Source: Ignavibacteria bacterium
GTDB lineage: Bacteria; Bacteroidota; Ignavibacteria; Kapaibacteriales; UBA961
Length of the DNA: 64,000 bases
Assembly: GCA_016720145.1 (NCBI GenBank)
Contig: JADJXV010000026.1
Span: 62,001-126,000 of the forward strand
Direction: 5' to 3'
Every line of letters begins with the position of its first letter. The stretch's first letter is position 1. Made by a program: the position numbers and the translations under genes. Under the pieces are notes generated by a model. The model saw nothing but the letters and a program-made list of their open reading frames with translations. It ran no database searches and was not told the DNA's origin. Below, piece after piece: positions 25,421-34,223 of this stretch.

Positions 25421-27829
25421 TTAAAACGGAAGCGACACGCCGAGTCCCCATTTGAAATTGCCTGCGCCGAGATTGCCGACGCCGAAGCGGGCATCGAAGC
25501 GGAGGAAAATCACATTGCTGATGAAGGTGGGGATGCGGGCGAGACCGAAGCCGACTTCGGAATACCAGTCATCGCCGGTGGGGAGGTATCCTGTTACGCG
25601 CGAACGCCAGCGACCGCTTGCTGCTGCGCCGATGAGGTCGATGCCGCGGCCTTCGTAGAGCGGTAAGCCAATAGCGCGCCACCAGATATCGGTGAAGTTG
25701 ATTTCGGCGGTGAGAGCGGTGTATTCGGTGCCGCCGTAGAGGCCGATGGGCGCCGAACCGAAATTCCCGAAGATAGTAGCTTGTGCTAATTGCGCTTTTT
25801 GGCGGAATTGATATTGGATGGGAATGTCACCGGTTGCAATTCCTGCTTCTACAAGTGCATGGAGTGAAATAGGTGAGTAGCCGGTGGGGATAAGCGAGAA
25901 CATTGCTTCGCCCGCTACTTCGAGCGAACGGAAGGGTTTGCTCAGTGTGTATTCATCGCCGTAGAGTCCTGCAATACCAAGCGAGTACATTGGTCTGCCA
26001 TTGAAGGCGATGCTGAAGACATTACCCCATTTTGCGCTGATACCGAGTGTGCGATAGGAGCCCTCGACGATTGCAGGGTTCGAGCGCCAGCCGCCTTCGG
26101 TAAATATCGAACGTTTGGTAAGATTGGTGGTGGAGAATTGACGGGAGAATTCTGCTTCTGCTTCGAGATTAATACCCCAAATTGTGCCCTTGGCATTCAC
26201 CGAAAAACCGTCTGAGCGGAAATAATCGTAATAATCTTCATGTTCGAGTGCTGAGCTAAGTGTATTAAGTGATGTAATATACGAGCGATCACTGCTATTG
26301 GTACCTTGCCATGAAAAGATCTTGCCGGAGACTGAGTAGCGTTTCATCGAATCGAGATAAGCCGTGAGTCCCGCTTCGCCCATGTACCGGTGAATGCCCA
26401 AGCTATAAGCGCCTTTGGTGGAGAAGGAGAATTGTTTGAGCGAGGAGGTTTGTTCGGCACCGAGGATGATACTGCCGACTCTATTGAACTCAATAACAGG
26501 TCCATAGCTGAATTTGACAAGGGAGTTAAGCACTGAGTCGGGTGGTGTGGCGGCGACCAAGCTGTCGATGCGGTGATAAATGTCTTTTTCACGATCGGTG
26601 AGCTCCTGGAGGGAATTTTTCTCCCAGAATTCACTTTTGGTGGAATCTGCCTGTGGTGCGACAGTGATGCGGCGACGTTCATCGCCAAAGACAGAATCGG
26701 GGATTGGTTCATTGAGCTTAATGTCACTATAAATACTAGTCGCGATGACATCTGCGCCGAATTCCACAAAATTTTTCACAATTTCTACCTTTGCCTTGGC
26801 TGTCACCTGCAAATAGGTTGGCTGCCACATATCTTTTTGAATTTCCTCATACTTTTGCACATAGCGCATGTTCTTGACAAAGCTAATTGCCGTTGCTTCG
26901 CTTGGAGAAAGGTCAGCTTCAACGAGATTATACGTCCCTTCGATGATTTTGAGAGTACCACGGAAGGCAGGAAGGAGGGTGCTGTTGGGTTCGACCGAAA
27001 TGACGTAGACGTATTTATCTCCATACGTAGTGCGCTCTTGCAGTGAAAATGTATAGCGTGAAAAAGGATCCGATGAGAGTGGAGAAAGAATATCAGCGCT
27101 CACGATTTTGATCGTCTCGTCATAAAAACTGATAAAATTTGCGATGGTGAGGAGATTTTGCTGTTTGGCTAAATTCGCCGTTTGCCTGCGTTGGAGAATT
27201 TCTGCGTGGTATCGTTTGTTCACATTATCGCGTGAAATTTTTGAGTAGGTCTCCATGATATAGAGTGAGTTTTTTTCATCAAGCTCGCCCCCTATACCGA
27301 ATTGAACGCGATTCTGCCCGCCTTGCCGATTATTGGGTACTTGTTGACCGCCGGTACCGACGCCTTTTCCTTCGAGTTCGAGATTGAATTTAGAATACAG
27401 CACTCCGGTGAACGAACTGATTCGTTTGAGGTTTGCTCCTTTCCGTTCGATAGCGCGTCGGATGACATTCTCGGCGGATATTTCGCCGGTGATTTGGACG
27501 GATTTCATACCGACGGGAGAGGGCTTGAGGGAAATGGTGAGTTGGGTGGACGACTCTTGAACTGAAAATTTTTGATTGACATAACCTAATGATTTAACTT
27601 CAATTGTATAATTTCCCTTAGGCATTGGGATCCGAAAAAAACCATTACTGCCGGAATAGCTTCCACGCCTCGTATCAAGGACTCGAATAGATGCACCTAT
27701 GATTGGTTTTTTGGTATCTGTATCTATTATTGTGCCTTGGATGGTGAAGTTTTCTTCTGCGTTGAGGGAGAGGGAGTAAGTAATCAGATATAATACTGTG
27801 ATGACAAAACTATGGACTAGAGATTTCAT
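25421..27829 (-). CDS. DUF5686 outer-membrane protein with carboxypeptidase-like regulatory domain
   Basis: 802 residues from MKSLVHSFVITVLYL (ATG at 27829). A signal peptide is followed by a CarboxypepD_reg-like beta domain (residues ~28-110: FTIQGTIIDTDTKKPIIGAS, YSGSNGFFRIPMPKGNYTIE, VKSLGYVNQKF), then the DUF5686 region beginning ISAENVIRRAIERKGANLKR. The C-terminal third is rich in amphipathic strands and ends in Phe (WGLGVSLPF), as expected of an outer-membrane beta-barrel. Members are common in Bacteroidota and are not TonB-box receptors; their cargo or function is unknown. Monocistronic, divergent from a small DMT protein. Confidence 0.88.
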   Translation of the reverse strand: MKSLVHSFVITVLYLITYSLSLNAEENFTIQGTIIDTDTKKPIIGASIRVLDTRRGSYSGSNGFFRIPMPKGNYTIEVKSLGYVNQKFSVQESSTQLTISLKPSPVGMKSVQITGEISAENVIRRAIERKGANLKRISSFTGVLYSKFNLELEGKGVGTGGQQVPNNRQGGQNRVQFGIGGELDEKNSLYIMETYSKISRDNVNKRYHAEILQRRQTANLAKQQNLLTIANFISFYDETIKIVSADILSPLSSDPFSRYTFSLQERTTYGDKYVYVISVEPNSTLLPAFRGTLKIIEGTYNLVEADLSPSEATAISFVKNMRYVQKYEEIQKDMWQPTYLQVTAKAKVEIVKNFVEFGADVIATSIYSDIKLNEPIPDSVFGDERRRITVAPQADSTKSEFWEKNSLQELTDREKDIYHRIDSLVAATPPDSVLNSLVKFSYGPVIEFNRVGSIILGAEQTSSLKQFSFSTKGAYSLGIHRYMGEAGLTAYLDSMKRYSVSGKIFSWQGTNSSDRSYITSLNTLSSALEHEDYYDYFRSDGFSVNAKGTIWGINLEAEAEFSRQFSTTNLTKRSIFTEGGWRSNPAIVEGSYRTLGISAKWGNVFSIAFNGRPMYSLGIAGLYGDEYTLSKPFRSLEVAGEAMFSLIPTGYSPISLHALVEAGIATGDIPIQYQFRQKAQLAQATIFGNFGSAPIGLYGGTEYTALTAEINFTDIWWRAIGLPLYEGRGIDLIGAAASGRWRSRVTGYLPTGDDWYSEVGFGLARIPTFISNVIFLRFDARFGVGNLGAGNFKWGLGVSLPF

Positions 27830-27939
27830 TAAATTGCATCCTGTTTGATTAAAAATGACATTATGGTAGAAGCTCATAAACGAGTGCGCGCTATAACGAC
27901 AGCTTGTAGAATTTAGTTGCTTAAAGAAAGAAAATAAAA

Positions 27940-28284
27940 ATGAATGGACTCTGGAATACGCTGATTCTGCTAGTGGGCAGTAATATTTTTATGACGTTTG
28001 CCTGGTACGGGCATTTAAAAAACAAAGAACTGCCTCTTTGGAAAGCAGTTCTTATGAGCTGGGGTATCGCATTTTTTGAGTATTTATTGATGATTCCTGC
28101 CAATCGTCTCGGCTATCAGGTAGCGAGTGCGTCGCAATTAAAGATCATGCAGGAGGCGATTACGCTTGTGATTTTTGTCGGCTTTGCCGTGCTCTATTTA
28201 AAAGAACCTCTTCGATGGAATATGCTGGTATCACTTGGCTTAGTCGGTGCAGCAGTATTCTTTGCATTCCACAAGTGGGAATAA
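27940..28284 (+). CDS. DMT-family membrane protein (DUF486)
   Basis: 114 residues with four hydrophobic segments: WNTLILLVGSNIFMTFAW, LWKAVLMSWGIAFFEYLLMI, AITLVIFVGFAVLYL and MLVSLGLVGAAVFFAF. It matches DUF486, a four-helix relative of small drug/metabolite transporters: YGHLKNKELPLWKAV, then EYLLMIPANRLGYQ and QLKIMQEAITL. Inner membrane; substrate unknown. It is the usual length for the family. Its stop abuts the stop of the convergent MCE gene with no space between them. Confidence 0.9.
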   Translation: MNGLWNTLILLVGSNIFMTFAWYGHLKNKELPLWKAVLMSWGIAFFEYLLMIPANRLGYQVASASQLKIMQEAITLVIFVGFAVLYLKEPLRWNMLVSLGLVGAAVFFAFHKWE

Positions 28285-29229
28285 TTACGGACGAGTGCCG
28301 AGGCGAAGATTGACATTTACTCCATGTTCGTATGCTTTATCAATGAAATCATGAAGCTTGATAATTGTTGAGTCTAATTTCACAGAAAATTCTTTATCGT
28401 AGAGTAGCTTAGTTACAACCCCGCTTCCTGTCTTGAGATCGTTGACCGTCTTGCGAACATCTGTAATAAGTCCATCGGCATTATTGAGAGTGCCGTCAGT
28501 TTTGGTGATTAGATTTTGCACTGATATGGTGGTAGCATCTAATTTCCCTAGCAGCTCGCGTACTTTCGGTTCGTTGACTTGTACTGCTTGTCTTAGATCA
28601 ACAGATAGTGCTTTTAAGTTATTCAAAGTGGCTTGAAGCTCGGGTTTGTTTTGTTGAATGAATGTGTTCAATCCGATAACGAGTTGATTGGTATTATCAA
28701 TAGCTTCCCTCATCTGGGCGACGACTTTCCCATCTGCGAGTAGGTTGGTTGCAGCGGCAGTGATTGTATCGAGACGTTTAATAAGGATTCTTGCATCCGT
28801 GCCGAGATCTCCTACCATAGCAATTAGTTCTGTAGCATCCGTTGCTATGGTGCCTTTGATTTCTGATTGTGGGTTAAATGTACCAGCGATACCGGGCGCA
28901 AGATCGATTTTTTTCCCTCCTGTTATTTCGAGCATAGAGATACGTGCTGAAATATCAGAATGAAAGTCAGAAATATCATCGATAGCAGCTTGAACAAGCA
29001 CGCCTGATTTATCATTTTTGACTGATAGCACGGTGCCACGTTTTACTCCATTGACCATCACAGAGGACGAAACATCGATTCCACCTGAAGATGGAAACTT
29101 CATACTAATAATCTGTTGCGTACCGGAGACAATCCAGCCGCGCCCTAGTGAAATTCCGATGATGAGAATAATCAATGAAAGCAGAGAAACGATACCGACT
29201 TTAATTTCTGTTGAACGCTTGGAAGTCAT
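28285..29229 (-). CDS. MCE/MlaD-family lipid-transport protein
   Basis: 314 residues: an N-terminal membrane anchor (VGIVSLLSLIILIIGISLG), one MCE domain at ~40-115 (FPSSGGIDVSSSVMVNGVKRGTVLSV, then IDLAPG), and a helical C-terminal region with NLKALSVDLRQAV-like heptads. MlaD-like proteins form hexameric rings that carry phospholipids between inner and outer membrane with an MlaE permease and MlaF ATPase. Neither partner is adjacent; the upstream gene is ssb, separated by a terminator, so it has its own promoter. It probably serves outer-membrane lipid trafficking. Confidence 0.88.
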   Translation of the reverse strand: MTSKRSTEIKVGIVSLLSLIILIIGISLGRGWIVSGTQQIISMKFPSSGGIDVSSSVMVNGVKRGTVLSVKNDKSGVLVQAAIDDISDFHSDISARISMLEITGGKKIDLAPGIAGTFNPQSEIKGTIATDATELIAMVGDLGTDARILIKRLDTITAAATNLLADGKVVAQMREAIDNTNQLVIGLNTFIQQNKPELQATLNNLKALSVDLRQAVQVNEPKVRELLGKLDATTISVQNLITKTDGTLNNADGLITDVRKTVNDLKTGSGVVTKLLYDKEFSVKLDSTIIKLHDFIDKAYEHGVNVNLRLGTRP

Positions 29230-29267
29230 AGTGTATATTATATTTAAGAATTGAACCGAAGTATAAA

Positions 29268-29292
29268 AAAAGCCCTTCGCAAAAGGGCTTTT
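29268..29292 (-). terminator. Rho-independent terminator after ssb
   Basis: A 10-bp stem (AAAAGCCCTT / AAGGGCTTTT) with a short loop and a T run on the minus strand, 29 bp after the ssb stop and before the MCE start. Confidence 0.85.
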
Positions 29293-29320
29293 GGTTCGTA
29301 TAACGCGACCCGTAATTTAT

Positions 29321-29734
29321 TTAGAATGGAATGTCATCATTTGGATGTTGAGGCTCTGCTGATTGATGATCTTCTGTTGACTGTTGTGAACTACCGACTT
29401 GTCTTCCATCGAGGAGGAGGAGATTGTCTGCCATGATTTCTGTATAATATCTTCGGGTACCGGAAGTATCATCAAATACTCGATTCTGAATTTTACCTTC
29501 AACATAAATCCGTGAGCCTCGATGTACATGACGGTGCATAATATCAGCAAGTCCTCGCCATGCTATGACAGTATGCCAATCTGTATGCTCTTGGATATTA
29601 CCGTCTTTATCTTTCCACGTTTCGGTAGTTGCAAGTCGTAACGTAGCAACAGGAACCCCGCTTGGAGTGAAATTCATTTCAGGGTCTTTCCCTACATTAC
29701 CGATAAGCATTACTTTATTAAGTGATCTCGACAT
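29321..29734 (-). CDS. ssb: Single-stranded DNA-binding protein
   Basis: 137 residues. An OB-fold domain occupies 1-~105 (NKVMLIGNVGKDPEM, WHTVIAWRGLADI, YVEGKIQNR), followed by a Gln/Ser-rich linker and the acidic tip DDIPF through which SSB recruits replication and repair partners. It coats single-stranded DNA as a tetramer in the cytoplasm. It has its own terminator downstream and lies next to, but about 200 bp from, the last flagellar gene. Confidence 0.95.
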   Translation of the reverse strand: MSRSLNKVMLIGNVGKDPEMNFTPSGVPVATLRLATTETWKDKDGNIQEHTDWHTVIAWRGLADIMHRHVHRGSRIYVEGKIQNRVFDDTSGTRRYYTEIMADNLLLLDGRQVGSSQQSTEDHQSAEPQHPNDDIPF

Positions 29735-29932
29735 TATCGTACCTCACTAAATTGTACAATAAAAATATAGATAAATAATTAGGTTATCCTAAAAAAGTAG
29801 AATAGCTTTTTGCAAAATAGAAAATATTTTGCAAAAAGCTACTAAAAATTTAAATTCGACTTGGTAATTGTATGAAAACACAAGTTGAATTGTGAGAGTA
29901 CATAAATCGATCTTCATTTTGGAAGATACTTT

Positions 29933-30247
29933 TTACGAAGCGGAAGTTGACTCTACTTGTTCATCATTCGAATTTTTGAATGTTTGGGCGATTCGAACTG
30001 CTGTCTGTCGTAGTACTTCAGGGTTGTTATAAAAGCCTGCATTTGCTTGAAGCTGTACTTGCTGTAAGCGTTCAGTAAGCTGTGAACCGACGATGGTACG
30101 AGAAGTAGTGGATAGTTCTAGTGTATCTTCGCGGCGTTGCAAATGTTCTGTTTCTGTTTGCTCCAGATCAGATTTTTTTTGCTGAATCTGTTCAATTTGA
30201 AAGTTTTGCGAGGGACGGCGAACTGAATCTAAAGAATTGATAGCCAT
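29933..30247 (-). CDS. Putative FlgM-like anti-sigma factor at the end of the flagellar block
   Basis: 104 residues, last gene of the flagellar block and 4 bp from the one before it. The N-terminus is Gln-rich and probably disordered. The C-terminal half (DTLELSTTSRTIVGSQLTERL, then AGFYNNPEVLRQTAVRIAQTF) resembles the FlgM pattern: a V/L-E-L-S segment, helices, and G-x-Y followed by residues leading to A-x-x-I. FlgM binds sigma-28 and delays filament genes until the hook is finished. Sequence similarity is weak and the call rests on pattern, size and position. A sigma-28-like promoter precedes flagellin in this cluster. Confidence 0.45.
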   Translation of the reverse strand: MAINSLDSVRRPSQNFQIEQIQQKKSDLEQTETEHLQRREDTLELSTTSRTIVGSQLTERLQQVQLQANAGFYNNPEVLRQTAVRIAQTFKNSNDEQVESTSAS

Positions 30248-30251
30248 AAGA

Positions 30252-30629
30252 TTACCTATTGGAATAAATCAATAAAGATTTTTGTTGATTAAATGTTCGT
30301 AAGCGAATTTGAGATTCGTTCATTTTTCTTTTGAGATTTTCTACCAAAATACTGTCAGCTTGAATTAAATTTTGAATTCGAGAATTCCATGGTTCACTGT
30401 TTTTCCGAATCTCACTTTGTCCTGAGTTGCTGTGATACCATATAACTAACTTATCTAACTGAACTTGACGTAAATCATACAACAAATTGATTGAATCACT
30501 TATCATGATATTATCTGATTCAGCTACATTGTCTGATTCAGCTACATTGTCAGATGCTTTAATGATATCTGCAATTTGAATGGTTATAAACTCAATTGTT
30601 TGTAATATATCTTGGACGGTGCTATCCAT
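30252..30629 (-). CDS. Putative flagellar chaperone, FliT/FlgN-like
   Basis: 125 residues, mostly helical, no signal peptide. The C-terminal part (IQNLIQADSILVENLKRKMNESQIRLRT...KSLLIY) has the D-x-x-L and late K-x-L-x-x-Y features of FliT-type export chaperones, which keep FliD or hook-associated proteins soluble. Position between flaG and the FlgM-like gene fits. An exact 18-bp tandem duplication (30514-30549) encodes repeated SDNVAE and makes a short acidic insert not expected in the family. FliT versus FlgN cannot be decided from the sequence. Confidence 0.45.
   Translation of the reverse strand: MDSTVQDILQTIEFITIQIADIIKASDNVAESDNVAESDNIMISDSINLLYDLRQVQLDKLVIWYHSNSGQSEIRKNSEPWNSRIQNLIQADSILVENLKRKMNESQIRLRTFNQQKSLLIYSNR
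30514..30549. repeat. Exact 18-bp tandem duplication inside coding sequence
   Basis: TCTGATTCAGCTACATTG at 30514-30531 is repeated immediately at 30532-30549. It keeps the reading frame and adds six residues, so it could expand or contract without breaking the protein. Confidence 0.9.
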
Positions 30630-30634
30630 AACTA

Positions 30635-31024
30635 TTATATAGTAGAGTCGGTTACATGGCCTTGCTGCTCAAGAGTACTTGCAATAAATTTTGAAAGTTG
30701 AAGTGCTAATTCAGAGGGAATTTGTTGCACCACTTCATTCGTAGCAGAATTTACTATTTTCAGTATGATTTTATTGGTGTCGTTGTCTATTGAAAATCGA
30801 AGTGCAGTATCCGGCGTATTGAAAATATCTTGTAAACTTTCGGACAGCTTGTTAAAATCAGTATTTAGTTTTTTGGTATTAGATTCTGATATTAATTTTA
30901 CACGTTGCGGTGATTGTACAACTACATCATCATTTCTTTCTTTAGAGCTTGTAAGCTCAGAACGAATTTCCACAGTTTGTATCACCGGAGAAGAAATTGT
31001 ATTCTGAATTGGAGCTATTGTCAT
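30635..31024 (-). CDS. flaG: FlaG-family flagellar protein
   Basis: 129 residues. The conserved C-terminal FlaG region is clear: LRFSIDNDTNKIILKIVNSATNEVVQQIPSE with the I/V-R-Q-I-P-type motif as VQQIP, then LALQLSKFIAST. The N-terminal ~50 residues are low complexity. FlaG proteins affect flagellar filament length and are usually encoded beside fliD, as here. Cytoplasmic or exported through the flagellum; mechanism not settled. Confidence 0.85.
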   Translation of the reverse strand: MTIAPIQNTISSPVIQTVEIRSELTSSKERNDDVVVQSPQRVKLISESNTKKLNTDFNKLSESLQDIFNTPDTALRFSIDNDTNKIILKIVNSATNEVVQQIPSELALQLSKFIASTLEQQGHVTDSTI

Positions 31025-31111
31025 AACTTTACTCCCGAAAAATTAACATTTAAACATGTATTCTCTGATAAAAATACACTTATGTAATAAATAAATTTAT
31101 TAGAATTACTG

Positions 31112-32539
31112 TTAAGATGCGGATGGGAATCCGTTCAGTAAACTAAATTGATTTTGAGCTTTTAAATAAACTTTCTGAAGATTCTCATATTCTTTTCGTA
31201 AGCTGTTTGCTTGCGTATCTACTCTTTTTTGTAATAATAAAGTACGATTACTTACTGAAGTTATCTGACTTTGAAGAGATGAGTTCCGAGTACTGATTAA
31301 GCCATCACTACCAAGTAAAGCTGTTATAGCATTTTTTGCTTTGGCAGCAAATCCATCAGATGTCGTAAATAAATTTGATATTTTCTGAGGATTAGATTCG
31401 AGAAACTCTTGTAGTGTATCTTTGTCTGATACACTTAATGTACCATCATTTGCGATCTTAATCCCGATATCGGTAAGATATTTGGGATTACCATCTCCAG
31501 AAGTTGTTATAGGCTCAGCAACTAGATTACGGAGCTTAGAATAGATATTTCGAATGCTTGGATCGCTGCGTAAAATAGATGGATCTTGTTTTAAATACTT
31601 AACAACATTATTGTAAGTATCTAAAAAGGGCTGTATTATAGTACTCGCCAATTTATCAGTATCAACAGTCGTAGTCAGATTGATAGGTGCATCATCAGCA
31701 GCTTGAGATTTCTGGAGGTTAATCGTTACCCCTTGTAATACATCGCTGAATGAATTTTTGTCACGTGTGACTTGTACGCCATTTATCAAAATTTGAGAAT
31801 CTAAATCATTGTAATTAACTAATCTATATCCGGCTCCGGTAGTTGTAGATTGAAGTCGGGTGGCAGAATTAGGATTGAGAGAAACTGCTGTAATGCCTAA
31901 ATCACCCAAAACTTCACCATCTGTAAAATTGACTTGATTGACAGCACCGGTTGATTTTGATGTAAAAGTAAGGCGAGCAGTCGAAGATGTATCTTTAATA
32001 ACAGATGCAGATACAGTTGAGGATGAATTTGCATTTACAGATGTTGCAATTTTTGATAGAGCTGTTTCATAGGTGTCGGCGATGTCGAAAGTAACGTCTG
32101 AAGAAACAGAATTTATCGTTATGGTTTTGGTTAAACCAGCGTAAGTGTATGCATCCGATAAATTTTTACGGCTACTTATGAGTATGTCATTTGTAGCTAA
32201 GCGATCTACCTTTGCTGTACCAATACCTATAAGGGCTGTGCCTTCAGCAGTGGCTGTCAAAACAGAAGTATCGGAAACGGTAACTTTCTTGGTATTAAAG
32301 CTTGCAGGAGCTTCGACGGTAAAAAGGGTGTCTGCTTTTGCAGTGAGTATTTCTAACTGAGTACGTAATTTATTGAGAAAAACTTGTCGGTTCTCGAGTG
32401 TAGATTGTTTGTTTTTTAGAGCATCAATATCCGGTTGTTTCGTACGCCGAAACGACTCAATGAGCAAATCACTCGAGGACTGACTGCCATTCGAGAGACC
32501 GTTACCGACAGATAATGCTGTTCCTAAAAGATCTGACAT
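31112..32539 (-). CDS. fliD: Flagellar filament capping protein FliD (HAP2)
   Basis: 475 residues with the FliD arrangement: an N-terminal coiled-coil D0 segment (LLIESFRRTKQPDIDALKNK), domain with FNTKKVTVSDTSVLTATAEG, a GTAKVDRLA stretch, a flagellin-like hook IN motif, and the C-terminal D0/D1 helix bundle (STLQSQ-type: NSSLQSQITSVSNRTLLLQK, ending in Phe-rich ALKAQNQFSLLNGF). The middle has FDIADTYETALSKIATSVN. FliD pentamers cap the growing filament and fold incoming flagellin. It lies directly after fliS and before flaG in one transcriptional direction. Confidence 0.92.
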   Translation of the reverse strand: MSDLLGTALSVGNGLSNGSQSSSDLLIESFRRTKQPDIDALKNKQSTLENRQVFLNKLRTQLEILTAKADTLFTVEAPASFNTKKVTVSDTSVLTATAEGTALIGIGTAKVDRLATNDILISSRKNLSDAYTYAGLTKTITINSVSSDVTFDIADTYETALSKIATSVNANSSSTVSASVIKDTSSTARLTFTSKSTGAVNQVNFTDGEVLGDLGITAVSLNPNSATRLQSTTTGAGYRLVNYNDLDSQILINGVQVTRDKNSFSDVLQGVTINLQKSQAADDAPINLTTTVDTDKLASTIIQPFLDTYNNVVKYLKQDPSILRSDPSIRNIYSKLRNLVAEPITTSGDGNPKYLTDIGIKIANDGTLSVSDKDTLQEFLESNPQKISNLFTTSDGFAAKAKNAITALLGSDGLISTRNSSLQSQITSVSNRTLLLQKRVDTQANSLRKEYENLQKVYLKAQNQFSLLNGFPSAS

Positions 32540-32594
32540 GATTTTCTTTCAATTCGCAAAAACTATAAATCTGTGTATTAGATTTTCCTAAGAT

Positions 32595-32942
32595 TTATTC
32601 TAAATTAAATGCTTTAGCCCAAGTATCTCGTAGACCTTGAATTATATTCAATGCTTCAAGATTTTTATTTTGTGCAATGCATCTTTGACAATAGTCGTAG
32701 AGTTCATAAAGCCGATTTGCAGGCTCTGGATAGTCGAAATTTAAAGCACCCATCAATTCTACTAATACTCGATTCATTCGAGGCATATTATTTTGCTTAC
32801 AACTGACAATAAATAAATCGTATGTTTTGAGTGTGATTTTTTCAGGGCTCCATGTTAAAACTTCTTGGTCAAGATATGCCGGAACATTTCTATCACCACC
32901 ATAAAGCTTCCTCGCTGCTAGTTGTTGCGCCGGTGTGGGCAT
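32595..32942 (-). CDS. fliS: Flagellin export chaperone FliS
   Basis: 115 residues forming a four-helix bundle: a short Tyr-containing N-terminus, LTWSPEKITLKTYDLFIVSC (the usual SPE-x-L-x-x-L/Y-Y-D motif), then ELMGALNFDYPEPANRLYELYDYCQRCI and a final LRDTWAKAF. FliS binds the C-terminal helices of flagellin in the cytoplasm and prevents premature polymerisation. The order flagellin, FliS, FliD is the standard one. It is slightly shorter than the usual ~130 residues. Confidence 0.88.
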   Translation of the reverse strand: MPTPAQQLAARKLYGGDRNVPAYLDQEVLTWSPEKITLKTYDLFIVSCKQNNMPRMNRVLVELMGALNFDYPEPANRLYELYDYCQRCIAQNKNLEALNIIQGLRDTWAKAFNLE

Positions 32943-33094
32943 GTCTTAAATATACGTTTAATTTTAAAGAAAAATACAATTAAAATTTACTCTGTTTTTG
33001 AGGAAATCTATTTACTTGAAGCATAATCTCAAATACCGTGCCACCTGAAAAAAGCCGGCGATTTGCAGGCTGTAGTTTATCGTTTTAATAATCC

Positions 33095-33128
33095 AGAAAG
33101 GCGGACGAATTGCTCGCTCCGCCTTTCT
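33095..33128 (-). terminator. Hairpin after the flagellin gene
   Basis: An 11-bp perfect stem (AGAAAGGCGGA / TCCGCCTTTCT) with a 12-base loop, 58 bp past the flagellin stop. The T tract that should follow is poor, so it may act as partial terminator or mRNA-stabilising hairpin, allowing some readthrough to fliS. Confidence 0.65.
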
Positions 33129-33185
33129 AGAATTCTCTTAAACTGAAATGCTAATTTTCAGATTCGTTTATTATTTAATTAATAA

Positions 33186-34121
33186 TTAACGGAACAATTG
33201 TAAATACTCCTGTGGGCTTTGATTAGCTTGAGTAAGAGTGATTATCGATGTTTGTTGTAAGAATTGCGCCTTCACAAGTTCTAACTGTTCTGTAGCCACA
33301 TCCGCATCTTGTATACGAGAAATAGCAGCATTGTAATTTGTGATCTGTGATTTCAAAGAATCTGTTTGAGAAGCAAGTCTATTAGTAACACCACCAAGAT
33401 AAGAGGCGACCTTGTTTACATTGTCCAAAGCAGCGGCCAAACTTGTAAGTGTTGTTGGGATATTTGATATGTCAAAAATGCCCAAACTGCTGCTACTTAT
33501 AGAACTTAACGAATTCAAATCCAATCCTGTGACGCCTGCAAAGTTGCTGTTGTTAGTGACAGCAGTTAGGAATACGCCGTCAATATTGAAATTTGTAGAA
33601 CTTACTTGTGTAGTCAAATCGACAGCGAGTGTAAGCAATGAGTTGCTTGCATTGAATCCAATCACGAAATCGCCTGAGAATCCACCGTCTAACAATTGAC
33701 GTCCACCAAAAACTGTTGAGTCAACAATTGTTTGAATTTGCTGAGCAAACCGATATGCAGATTGTGCAAGCGCTACTTTTTCGTTCGTACCAAGAGCTCC
33801 AGAAGATGCTGTAGCTGCTGCATCTTTAATACTTGTAAGAAGATTGTTGATGTTGTCAAAAGCATCTTGAGCTATATTGGTAACGCTTTCGGCTTCACCG
33901 ACTGCTCCAAGTGCAGCTTTGAGTGCACCGTTCCGTGCTAAAAGCGAACGGGAGGTGATATAACCTGCCACGTCATCTGCAGCCGAGTTAATACGCTTAC
34001 CGGTAGATAAACGAAGTTGACGAAGTGCAATGTTTGTACTAGATGCCTGTAGTGCGTTGTACGCATTTTCGGCTGGGGTATTTGTGCGGATTCTACTTCC
34101 GCCTGAAACTGCTGAGGGCAT
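33186..34121 (-). CDS. Flagellin
   Basis: 311 residues with both conserved flagellin ends: N-terminal NIALRQLRLSTGKRINSAADDVAGYITSRSL (D0/D1 helix with SSGxRINSAxDDxAG pattern) and the C-terminal helix ending VATEQLELVKAQFLQQTSI, LTQANQSPQEYLQLFR. The central hypervariable part is short (~100 residues), rich in Ser, Asn and Thr. The monomer is secreted by the flagellar export apparatus and polymerises into the filament. A strong ribosome binding site (GGAGG, six bases before ATG) and an upstream sigma-28-like promoter indicate late-class, high expression. It is the only flagellin in the window. Confidence 0.95.
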   Translation of the reverse strand: MPSAVSGGSRIRTNTPAENAYNALQASSTNIALRQLRLSTGKRINSAADDVAGYITSRSLLARNGALKAALGAVGEAESVTNIAQDAFDNINNLLTSIKDAAATASSGALGTNEKVALAQSAYRFAQQIQTIVDSTVFGGRQLLDGGFSGDFVIGFNASNSLLTLAVDLTTQVSSTNFNIDGVFLTAVTNNSNFAGVTGLDLNSLSSISSSSLGIFDISNIPTTLTSLAAALDNVNKVASYLGGVTNRLASQTDSLKSQITNYNAAISRIQDADVATEQLELVKAQFLQQTSIITLTQANQSPQEYLQLFR

Positions 34122-34188
34122 AATAAACCTCCATGTAATTTATCCTAAACTTTGGGCATCCTGCCGTGTATTTTTATTCCGTGAACAA

Positions 34189-34216
34189 TTGTCGGCATGC
34201 TTGTATCTAAACTTTA
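34189..34216 (-). promoter_or_regulatory. Sigma-28 (FliA)-like promoter of flagellin
   Basis: On the minus strand the sequence reads TAAAGTTT, 12 bases, GCCGACAA. The classical FliA consensus is TAAAGTTT, 11 bases, GCCGATAA: the upstream box is exact, the downstream box differs at one base and the spacer is one base longer. The box ends 67 bp before the flagellin start. Confidence 0.75.
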
Positions 34217-34223
34217 GATTTTT

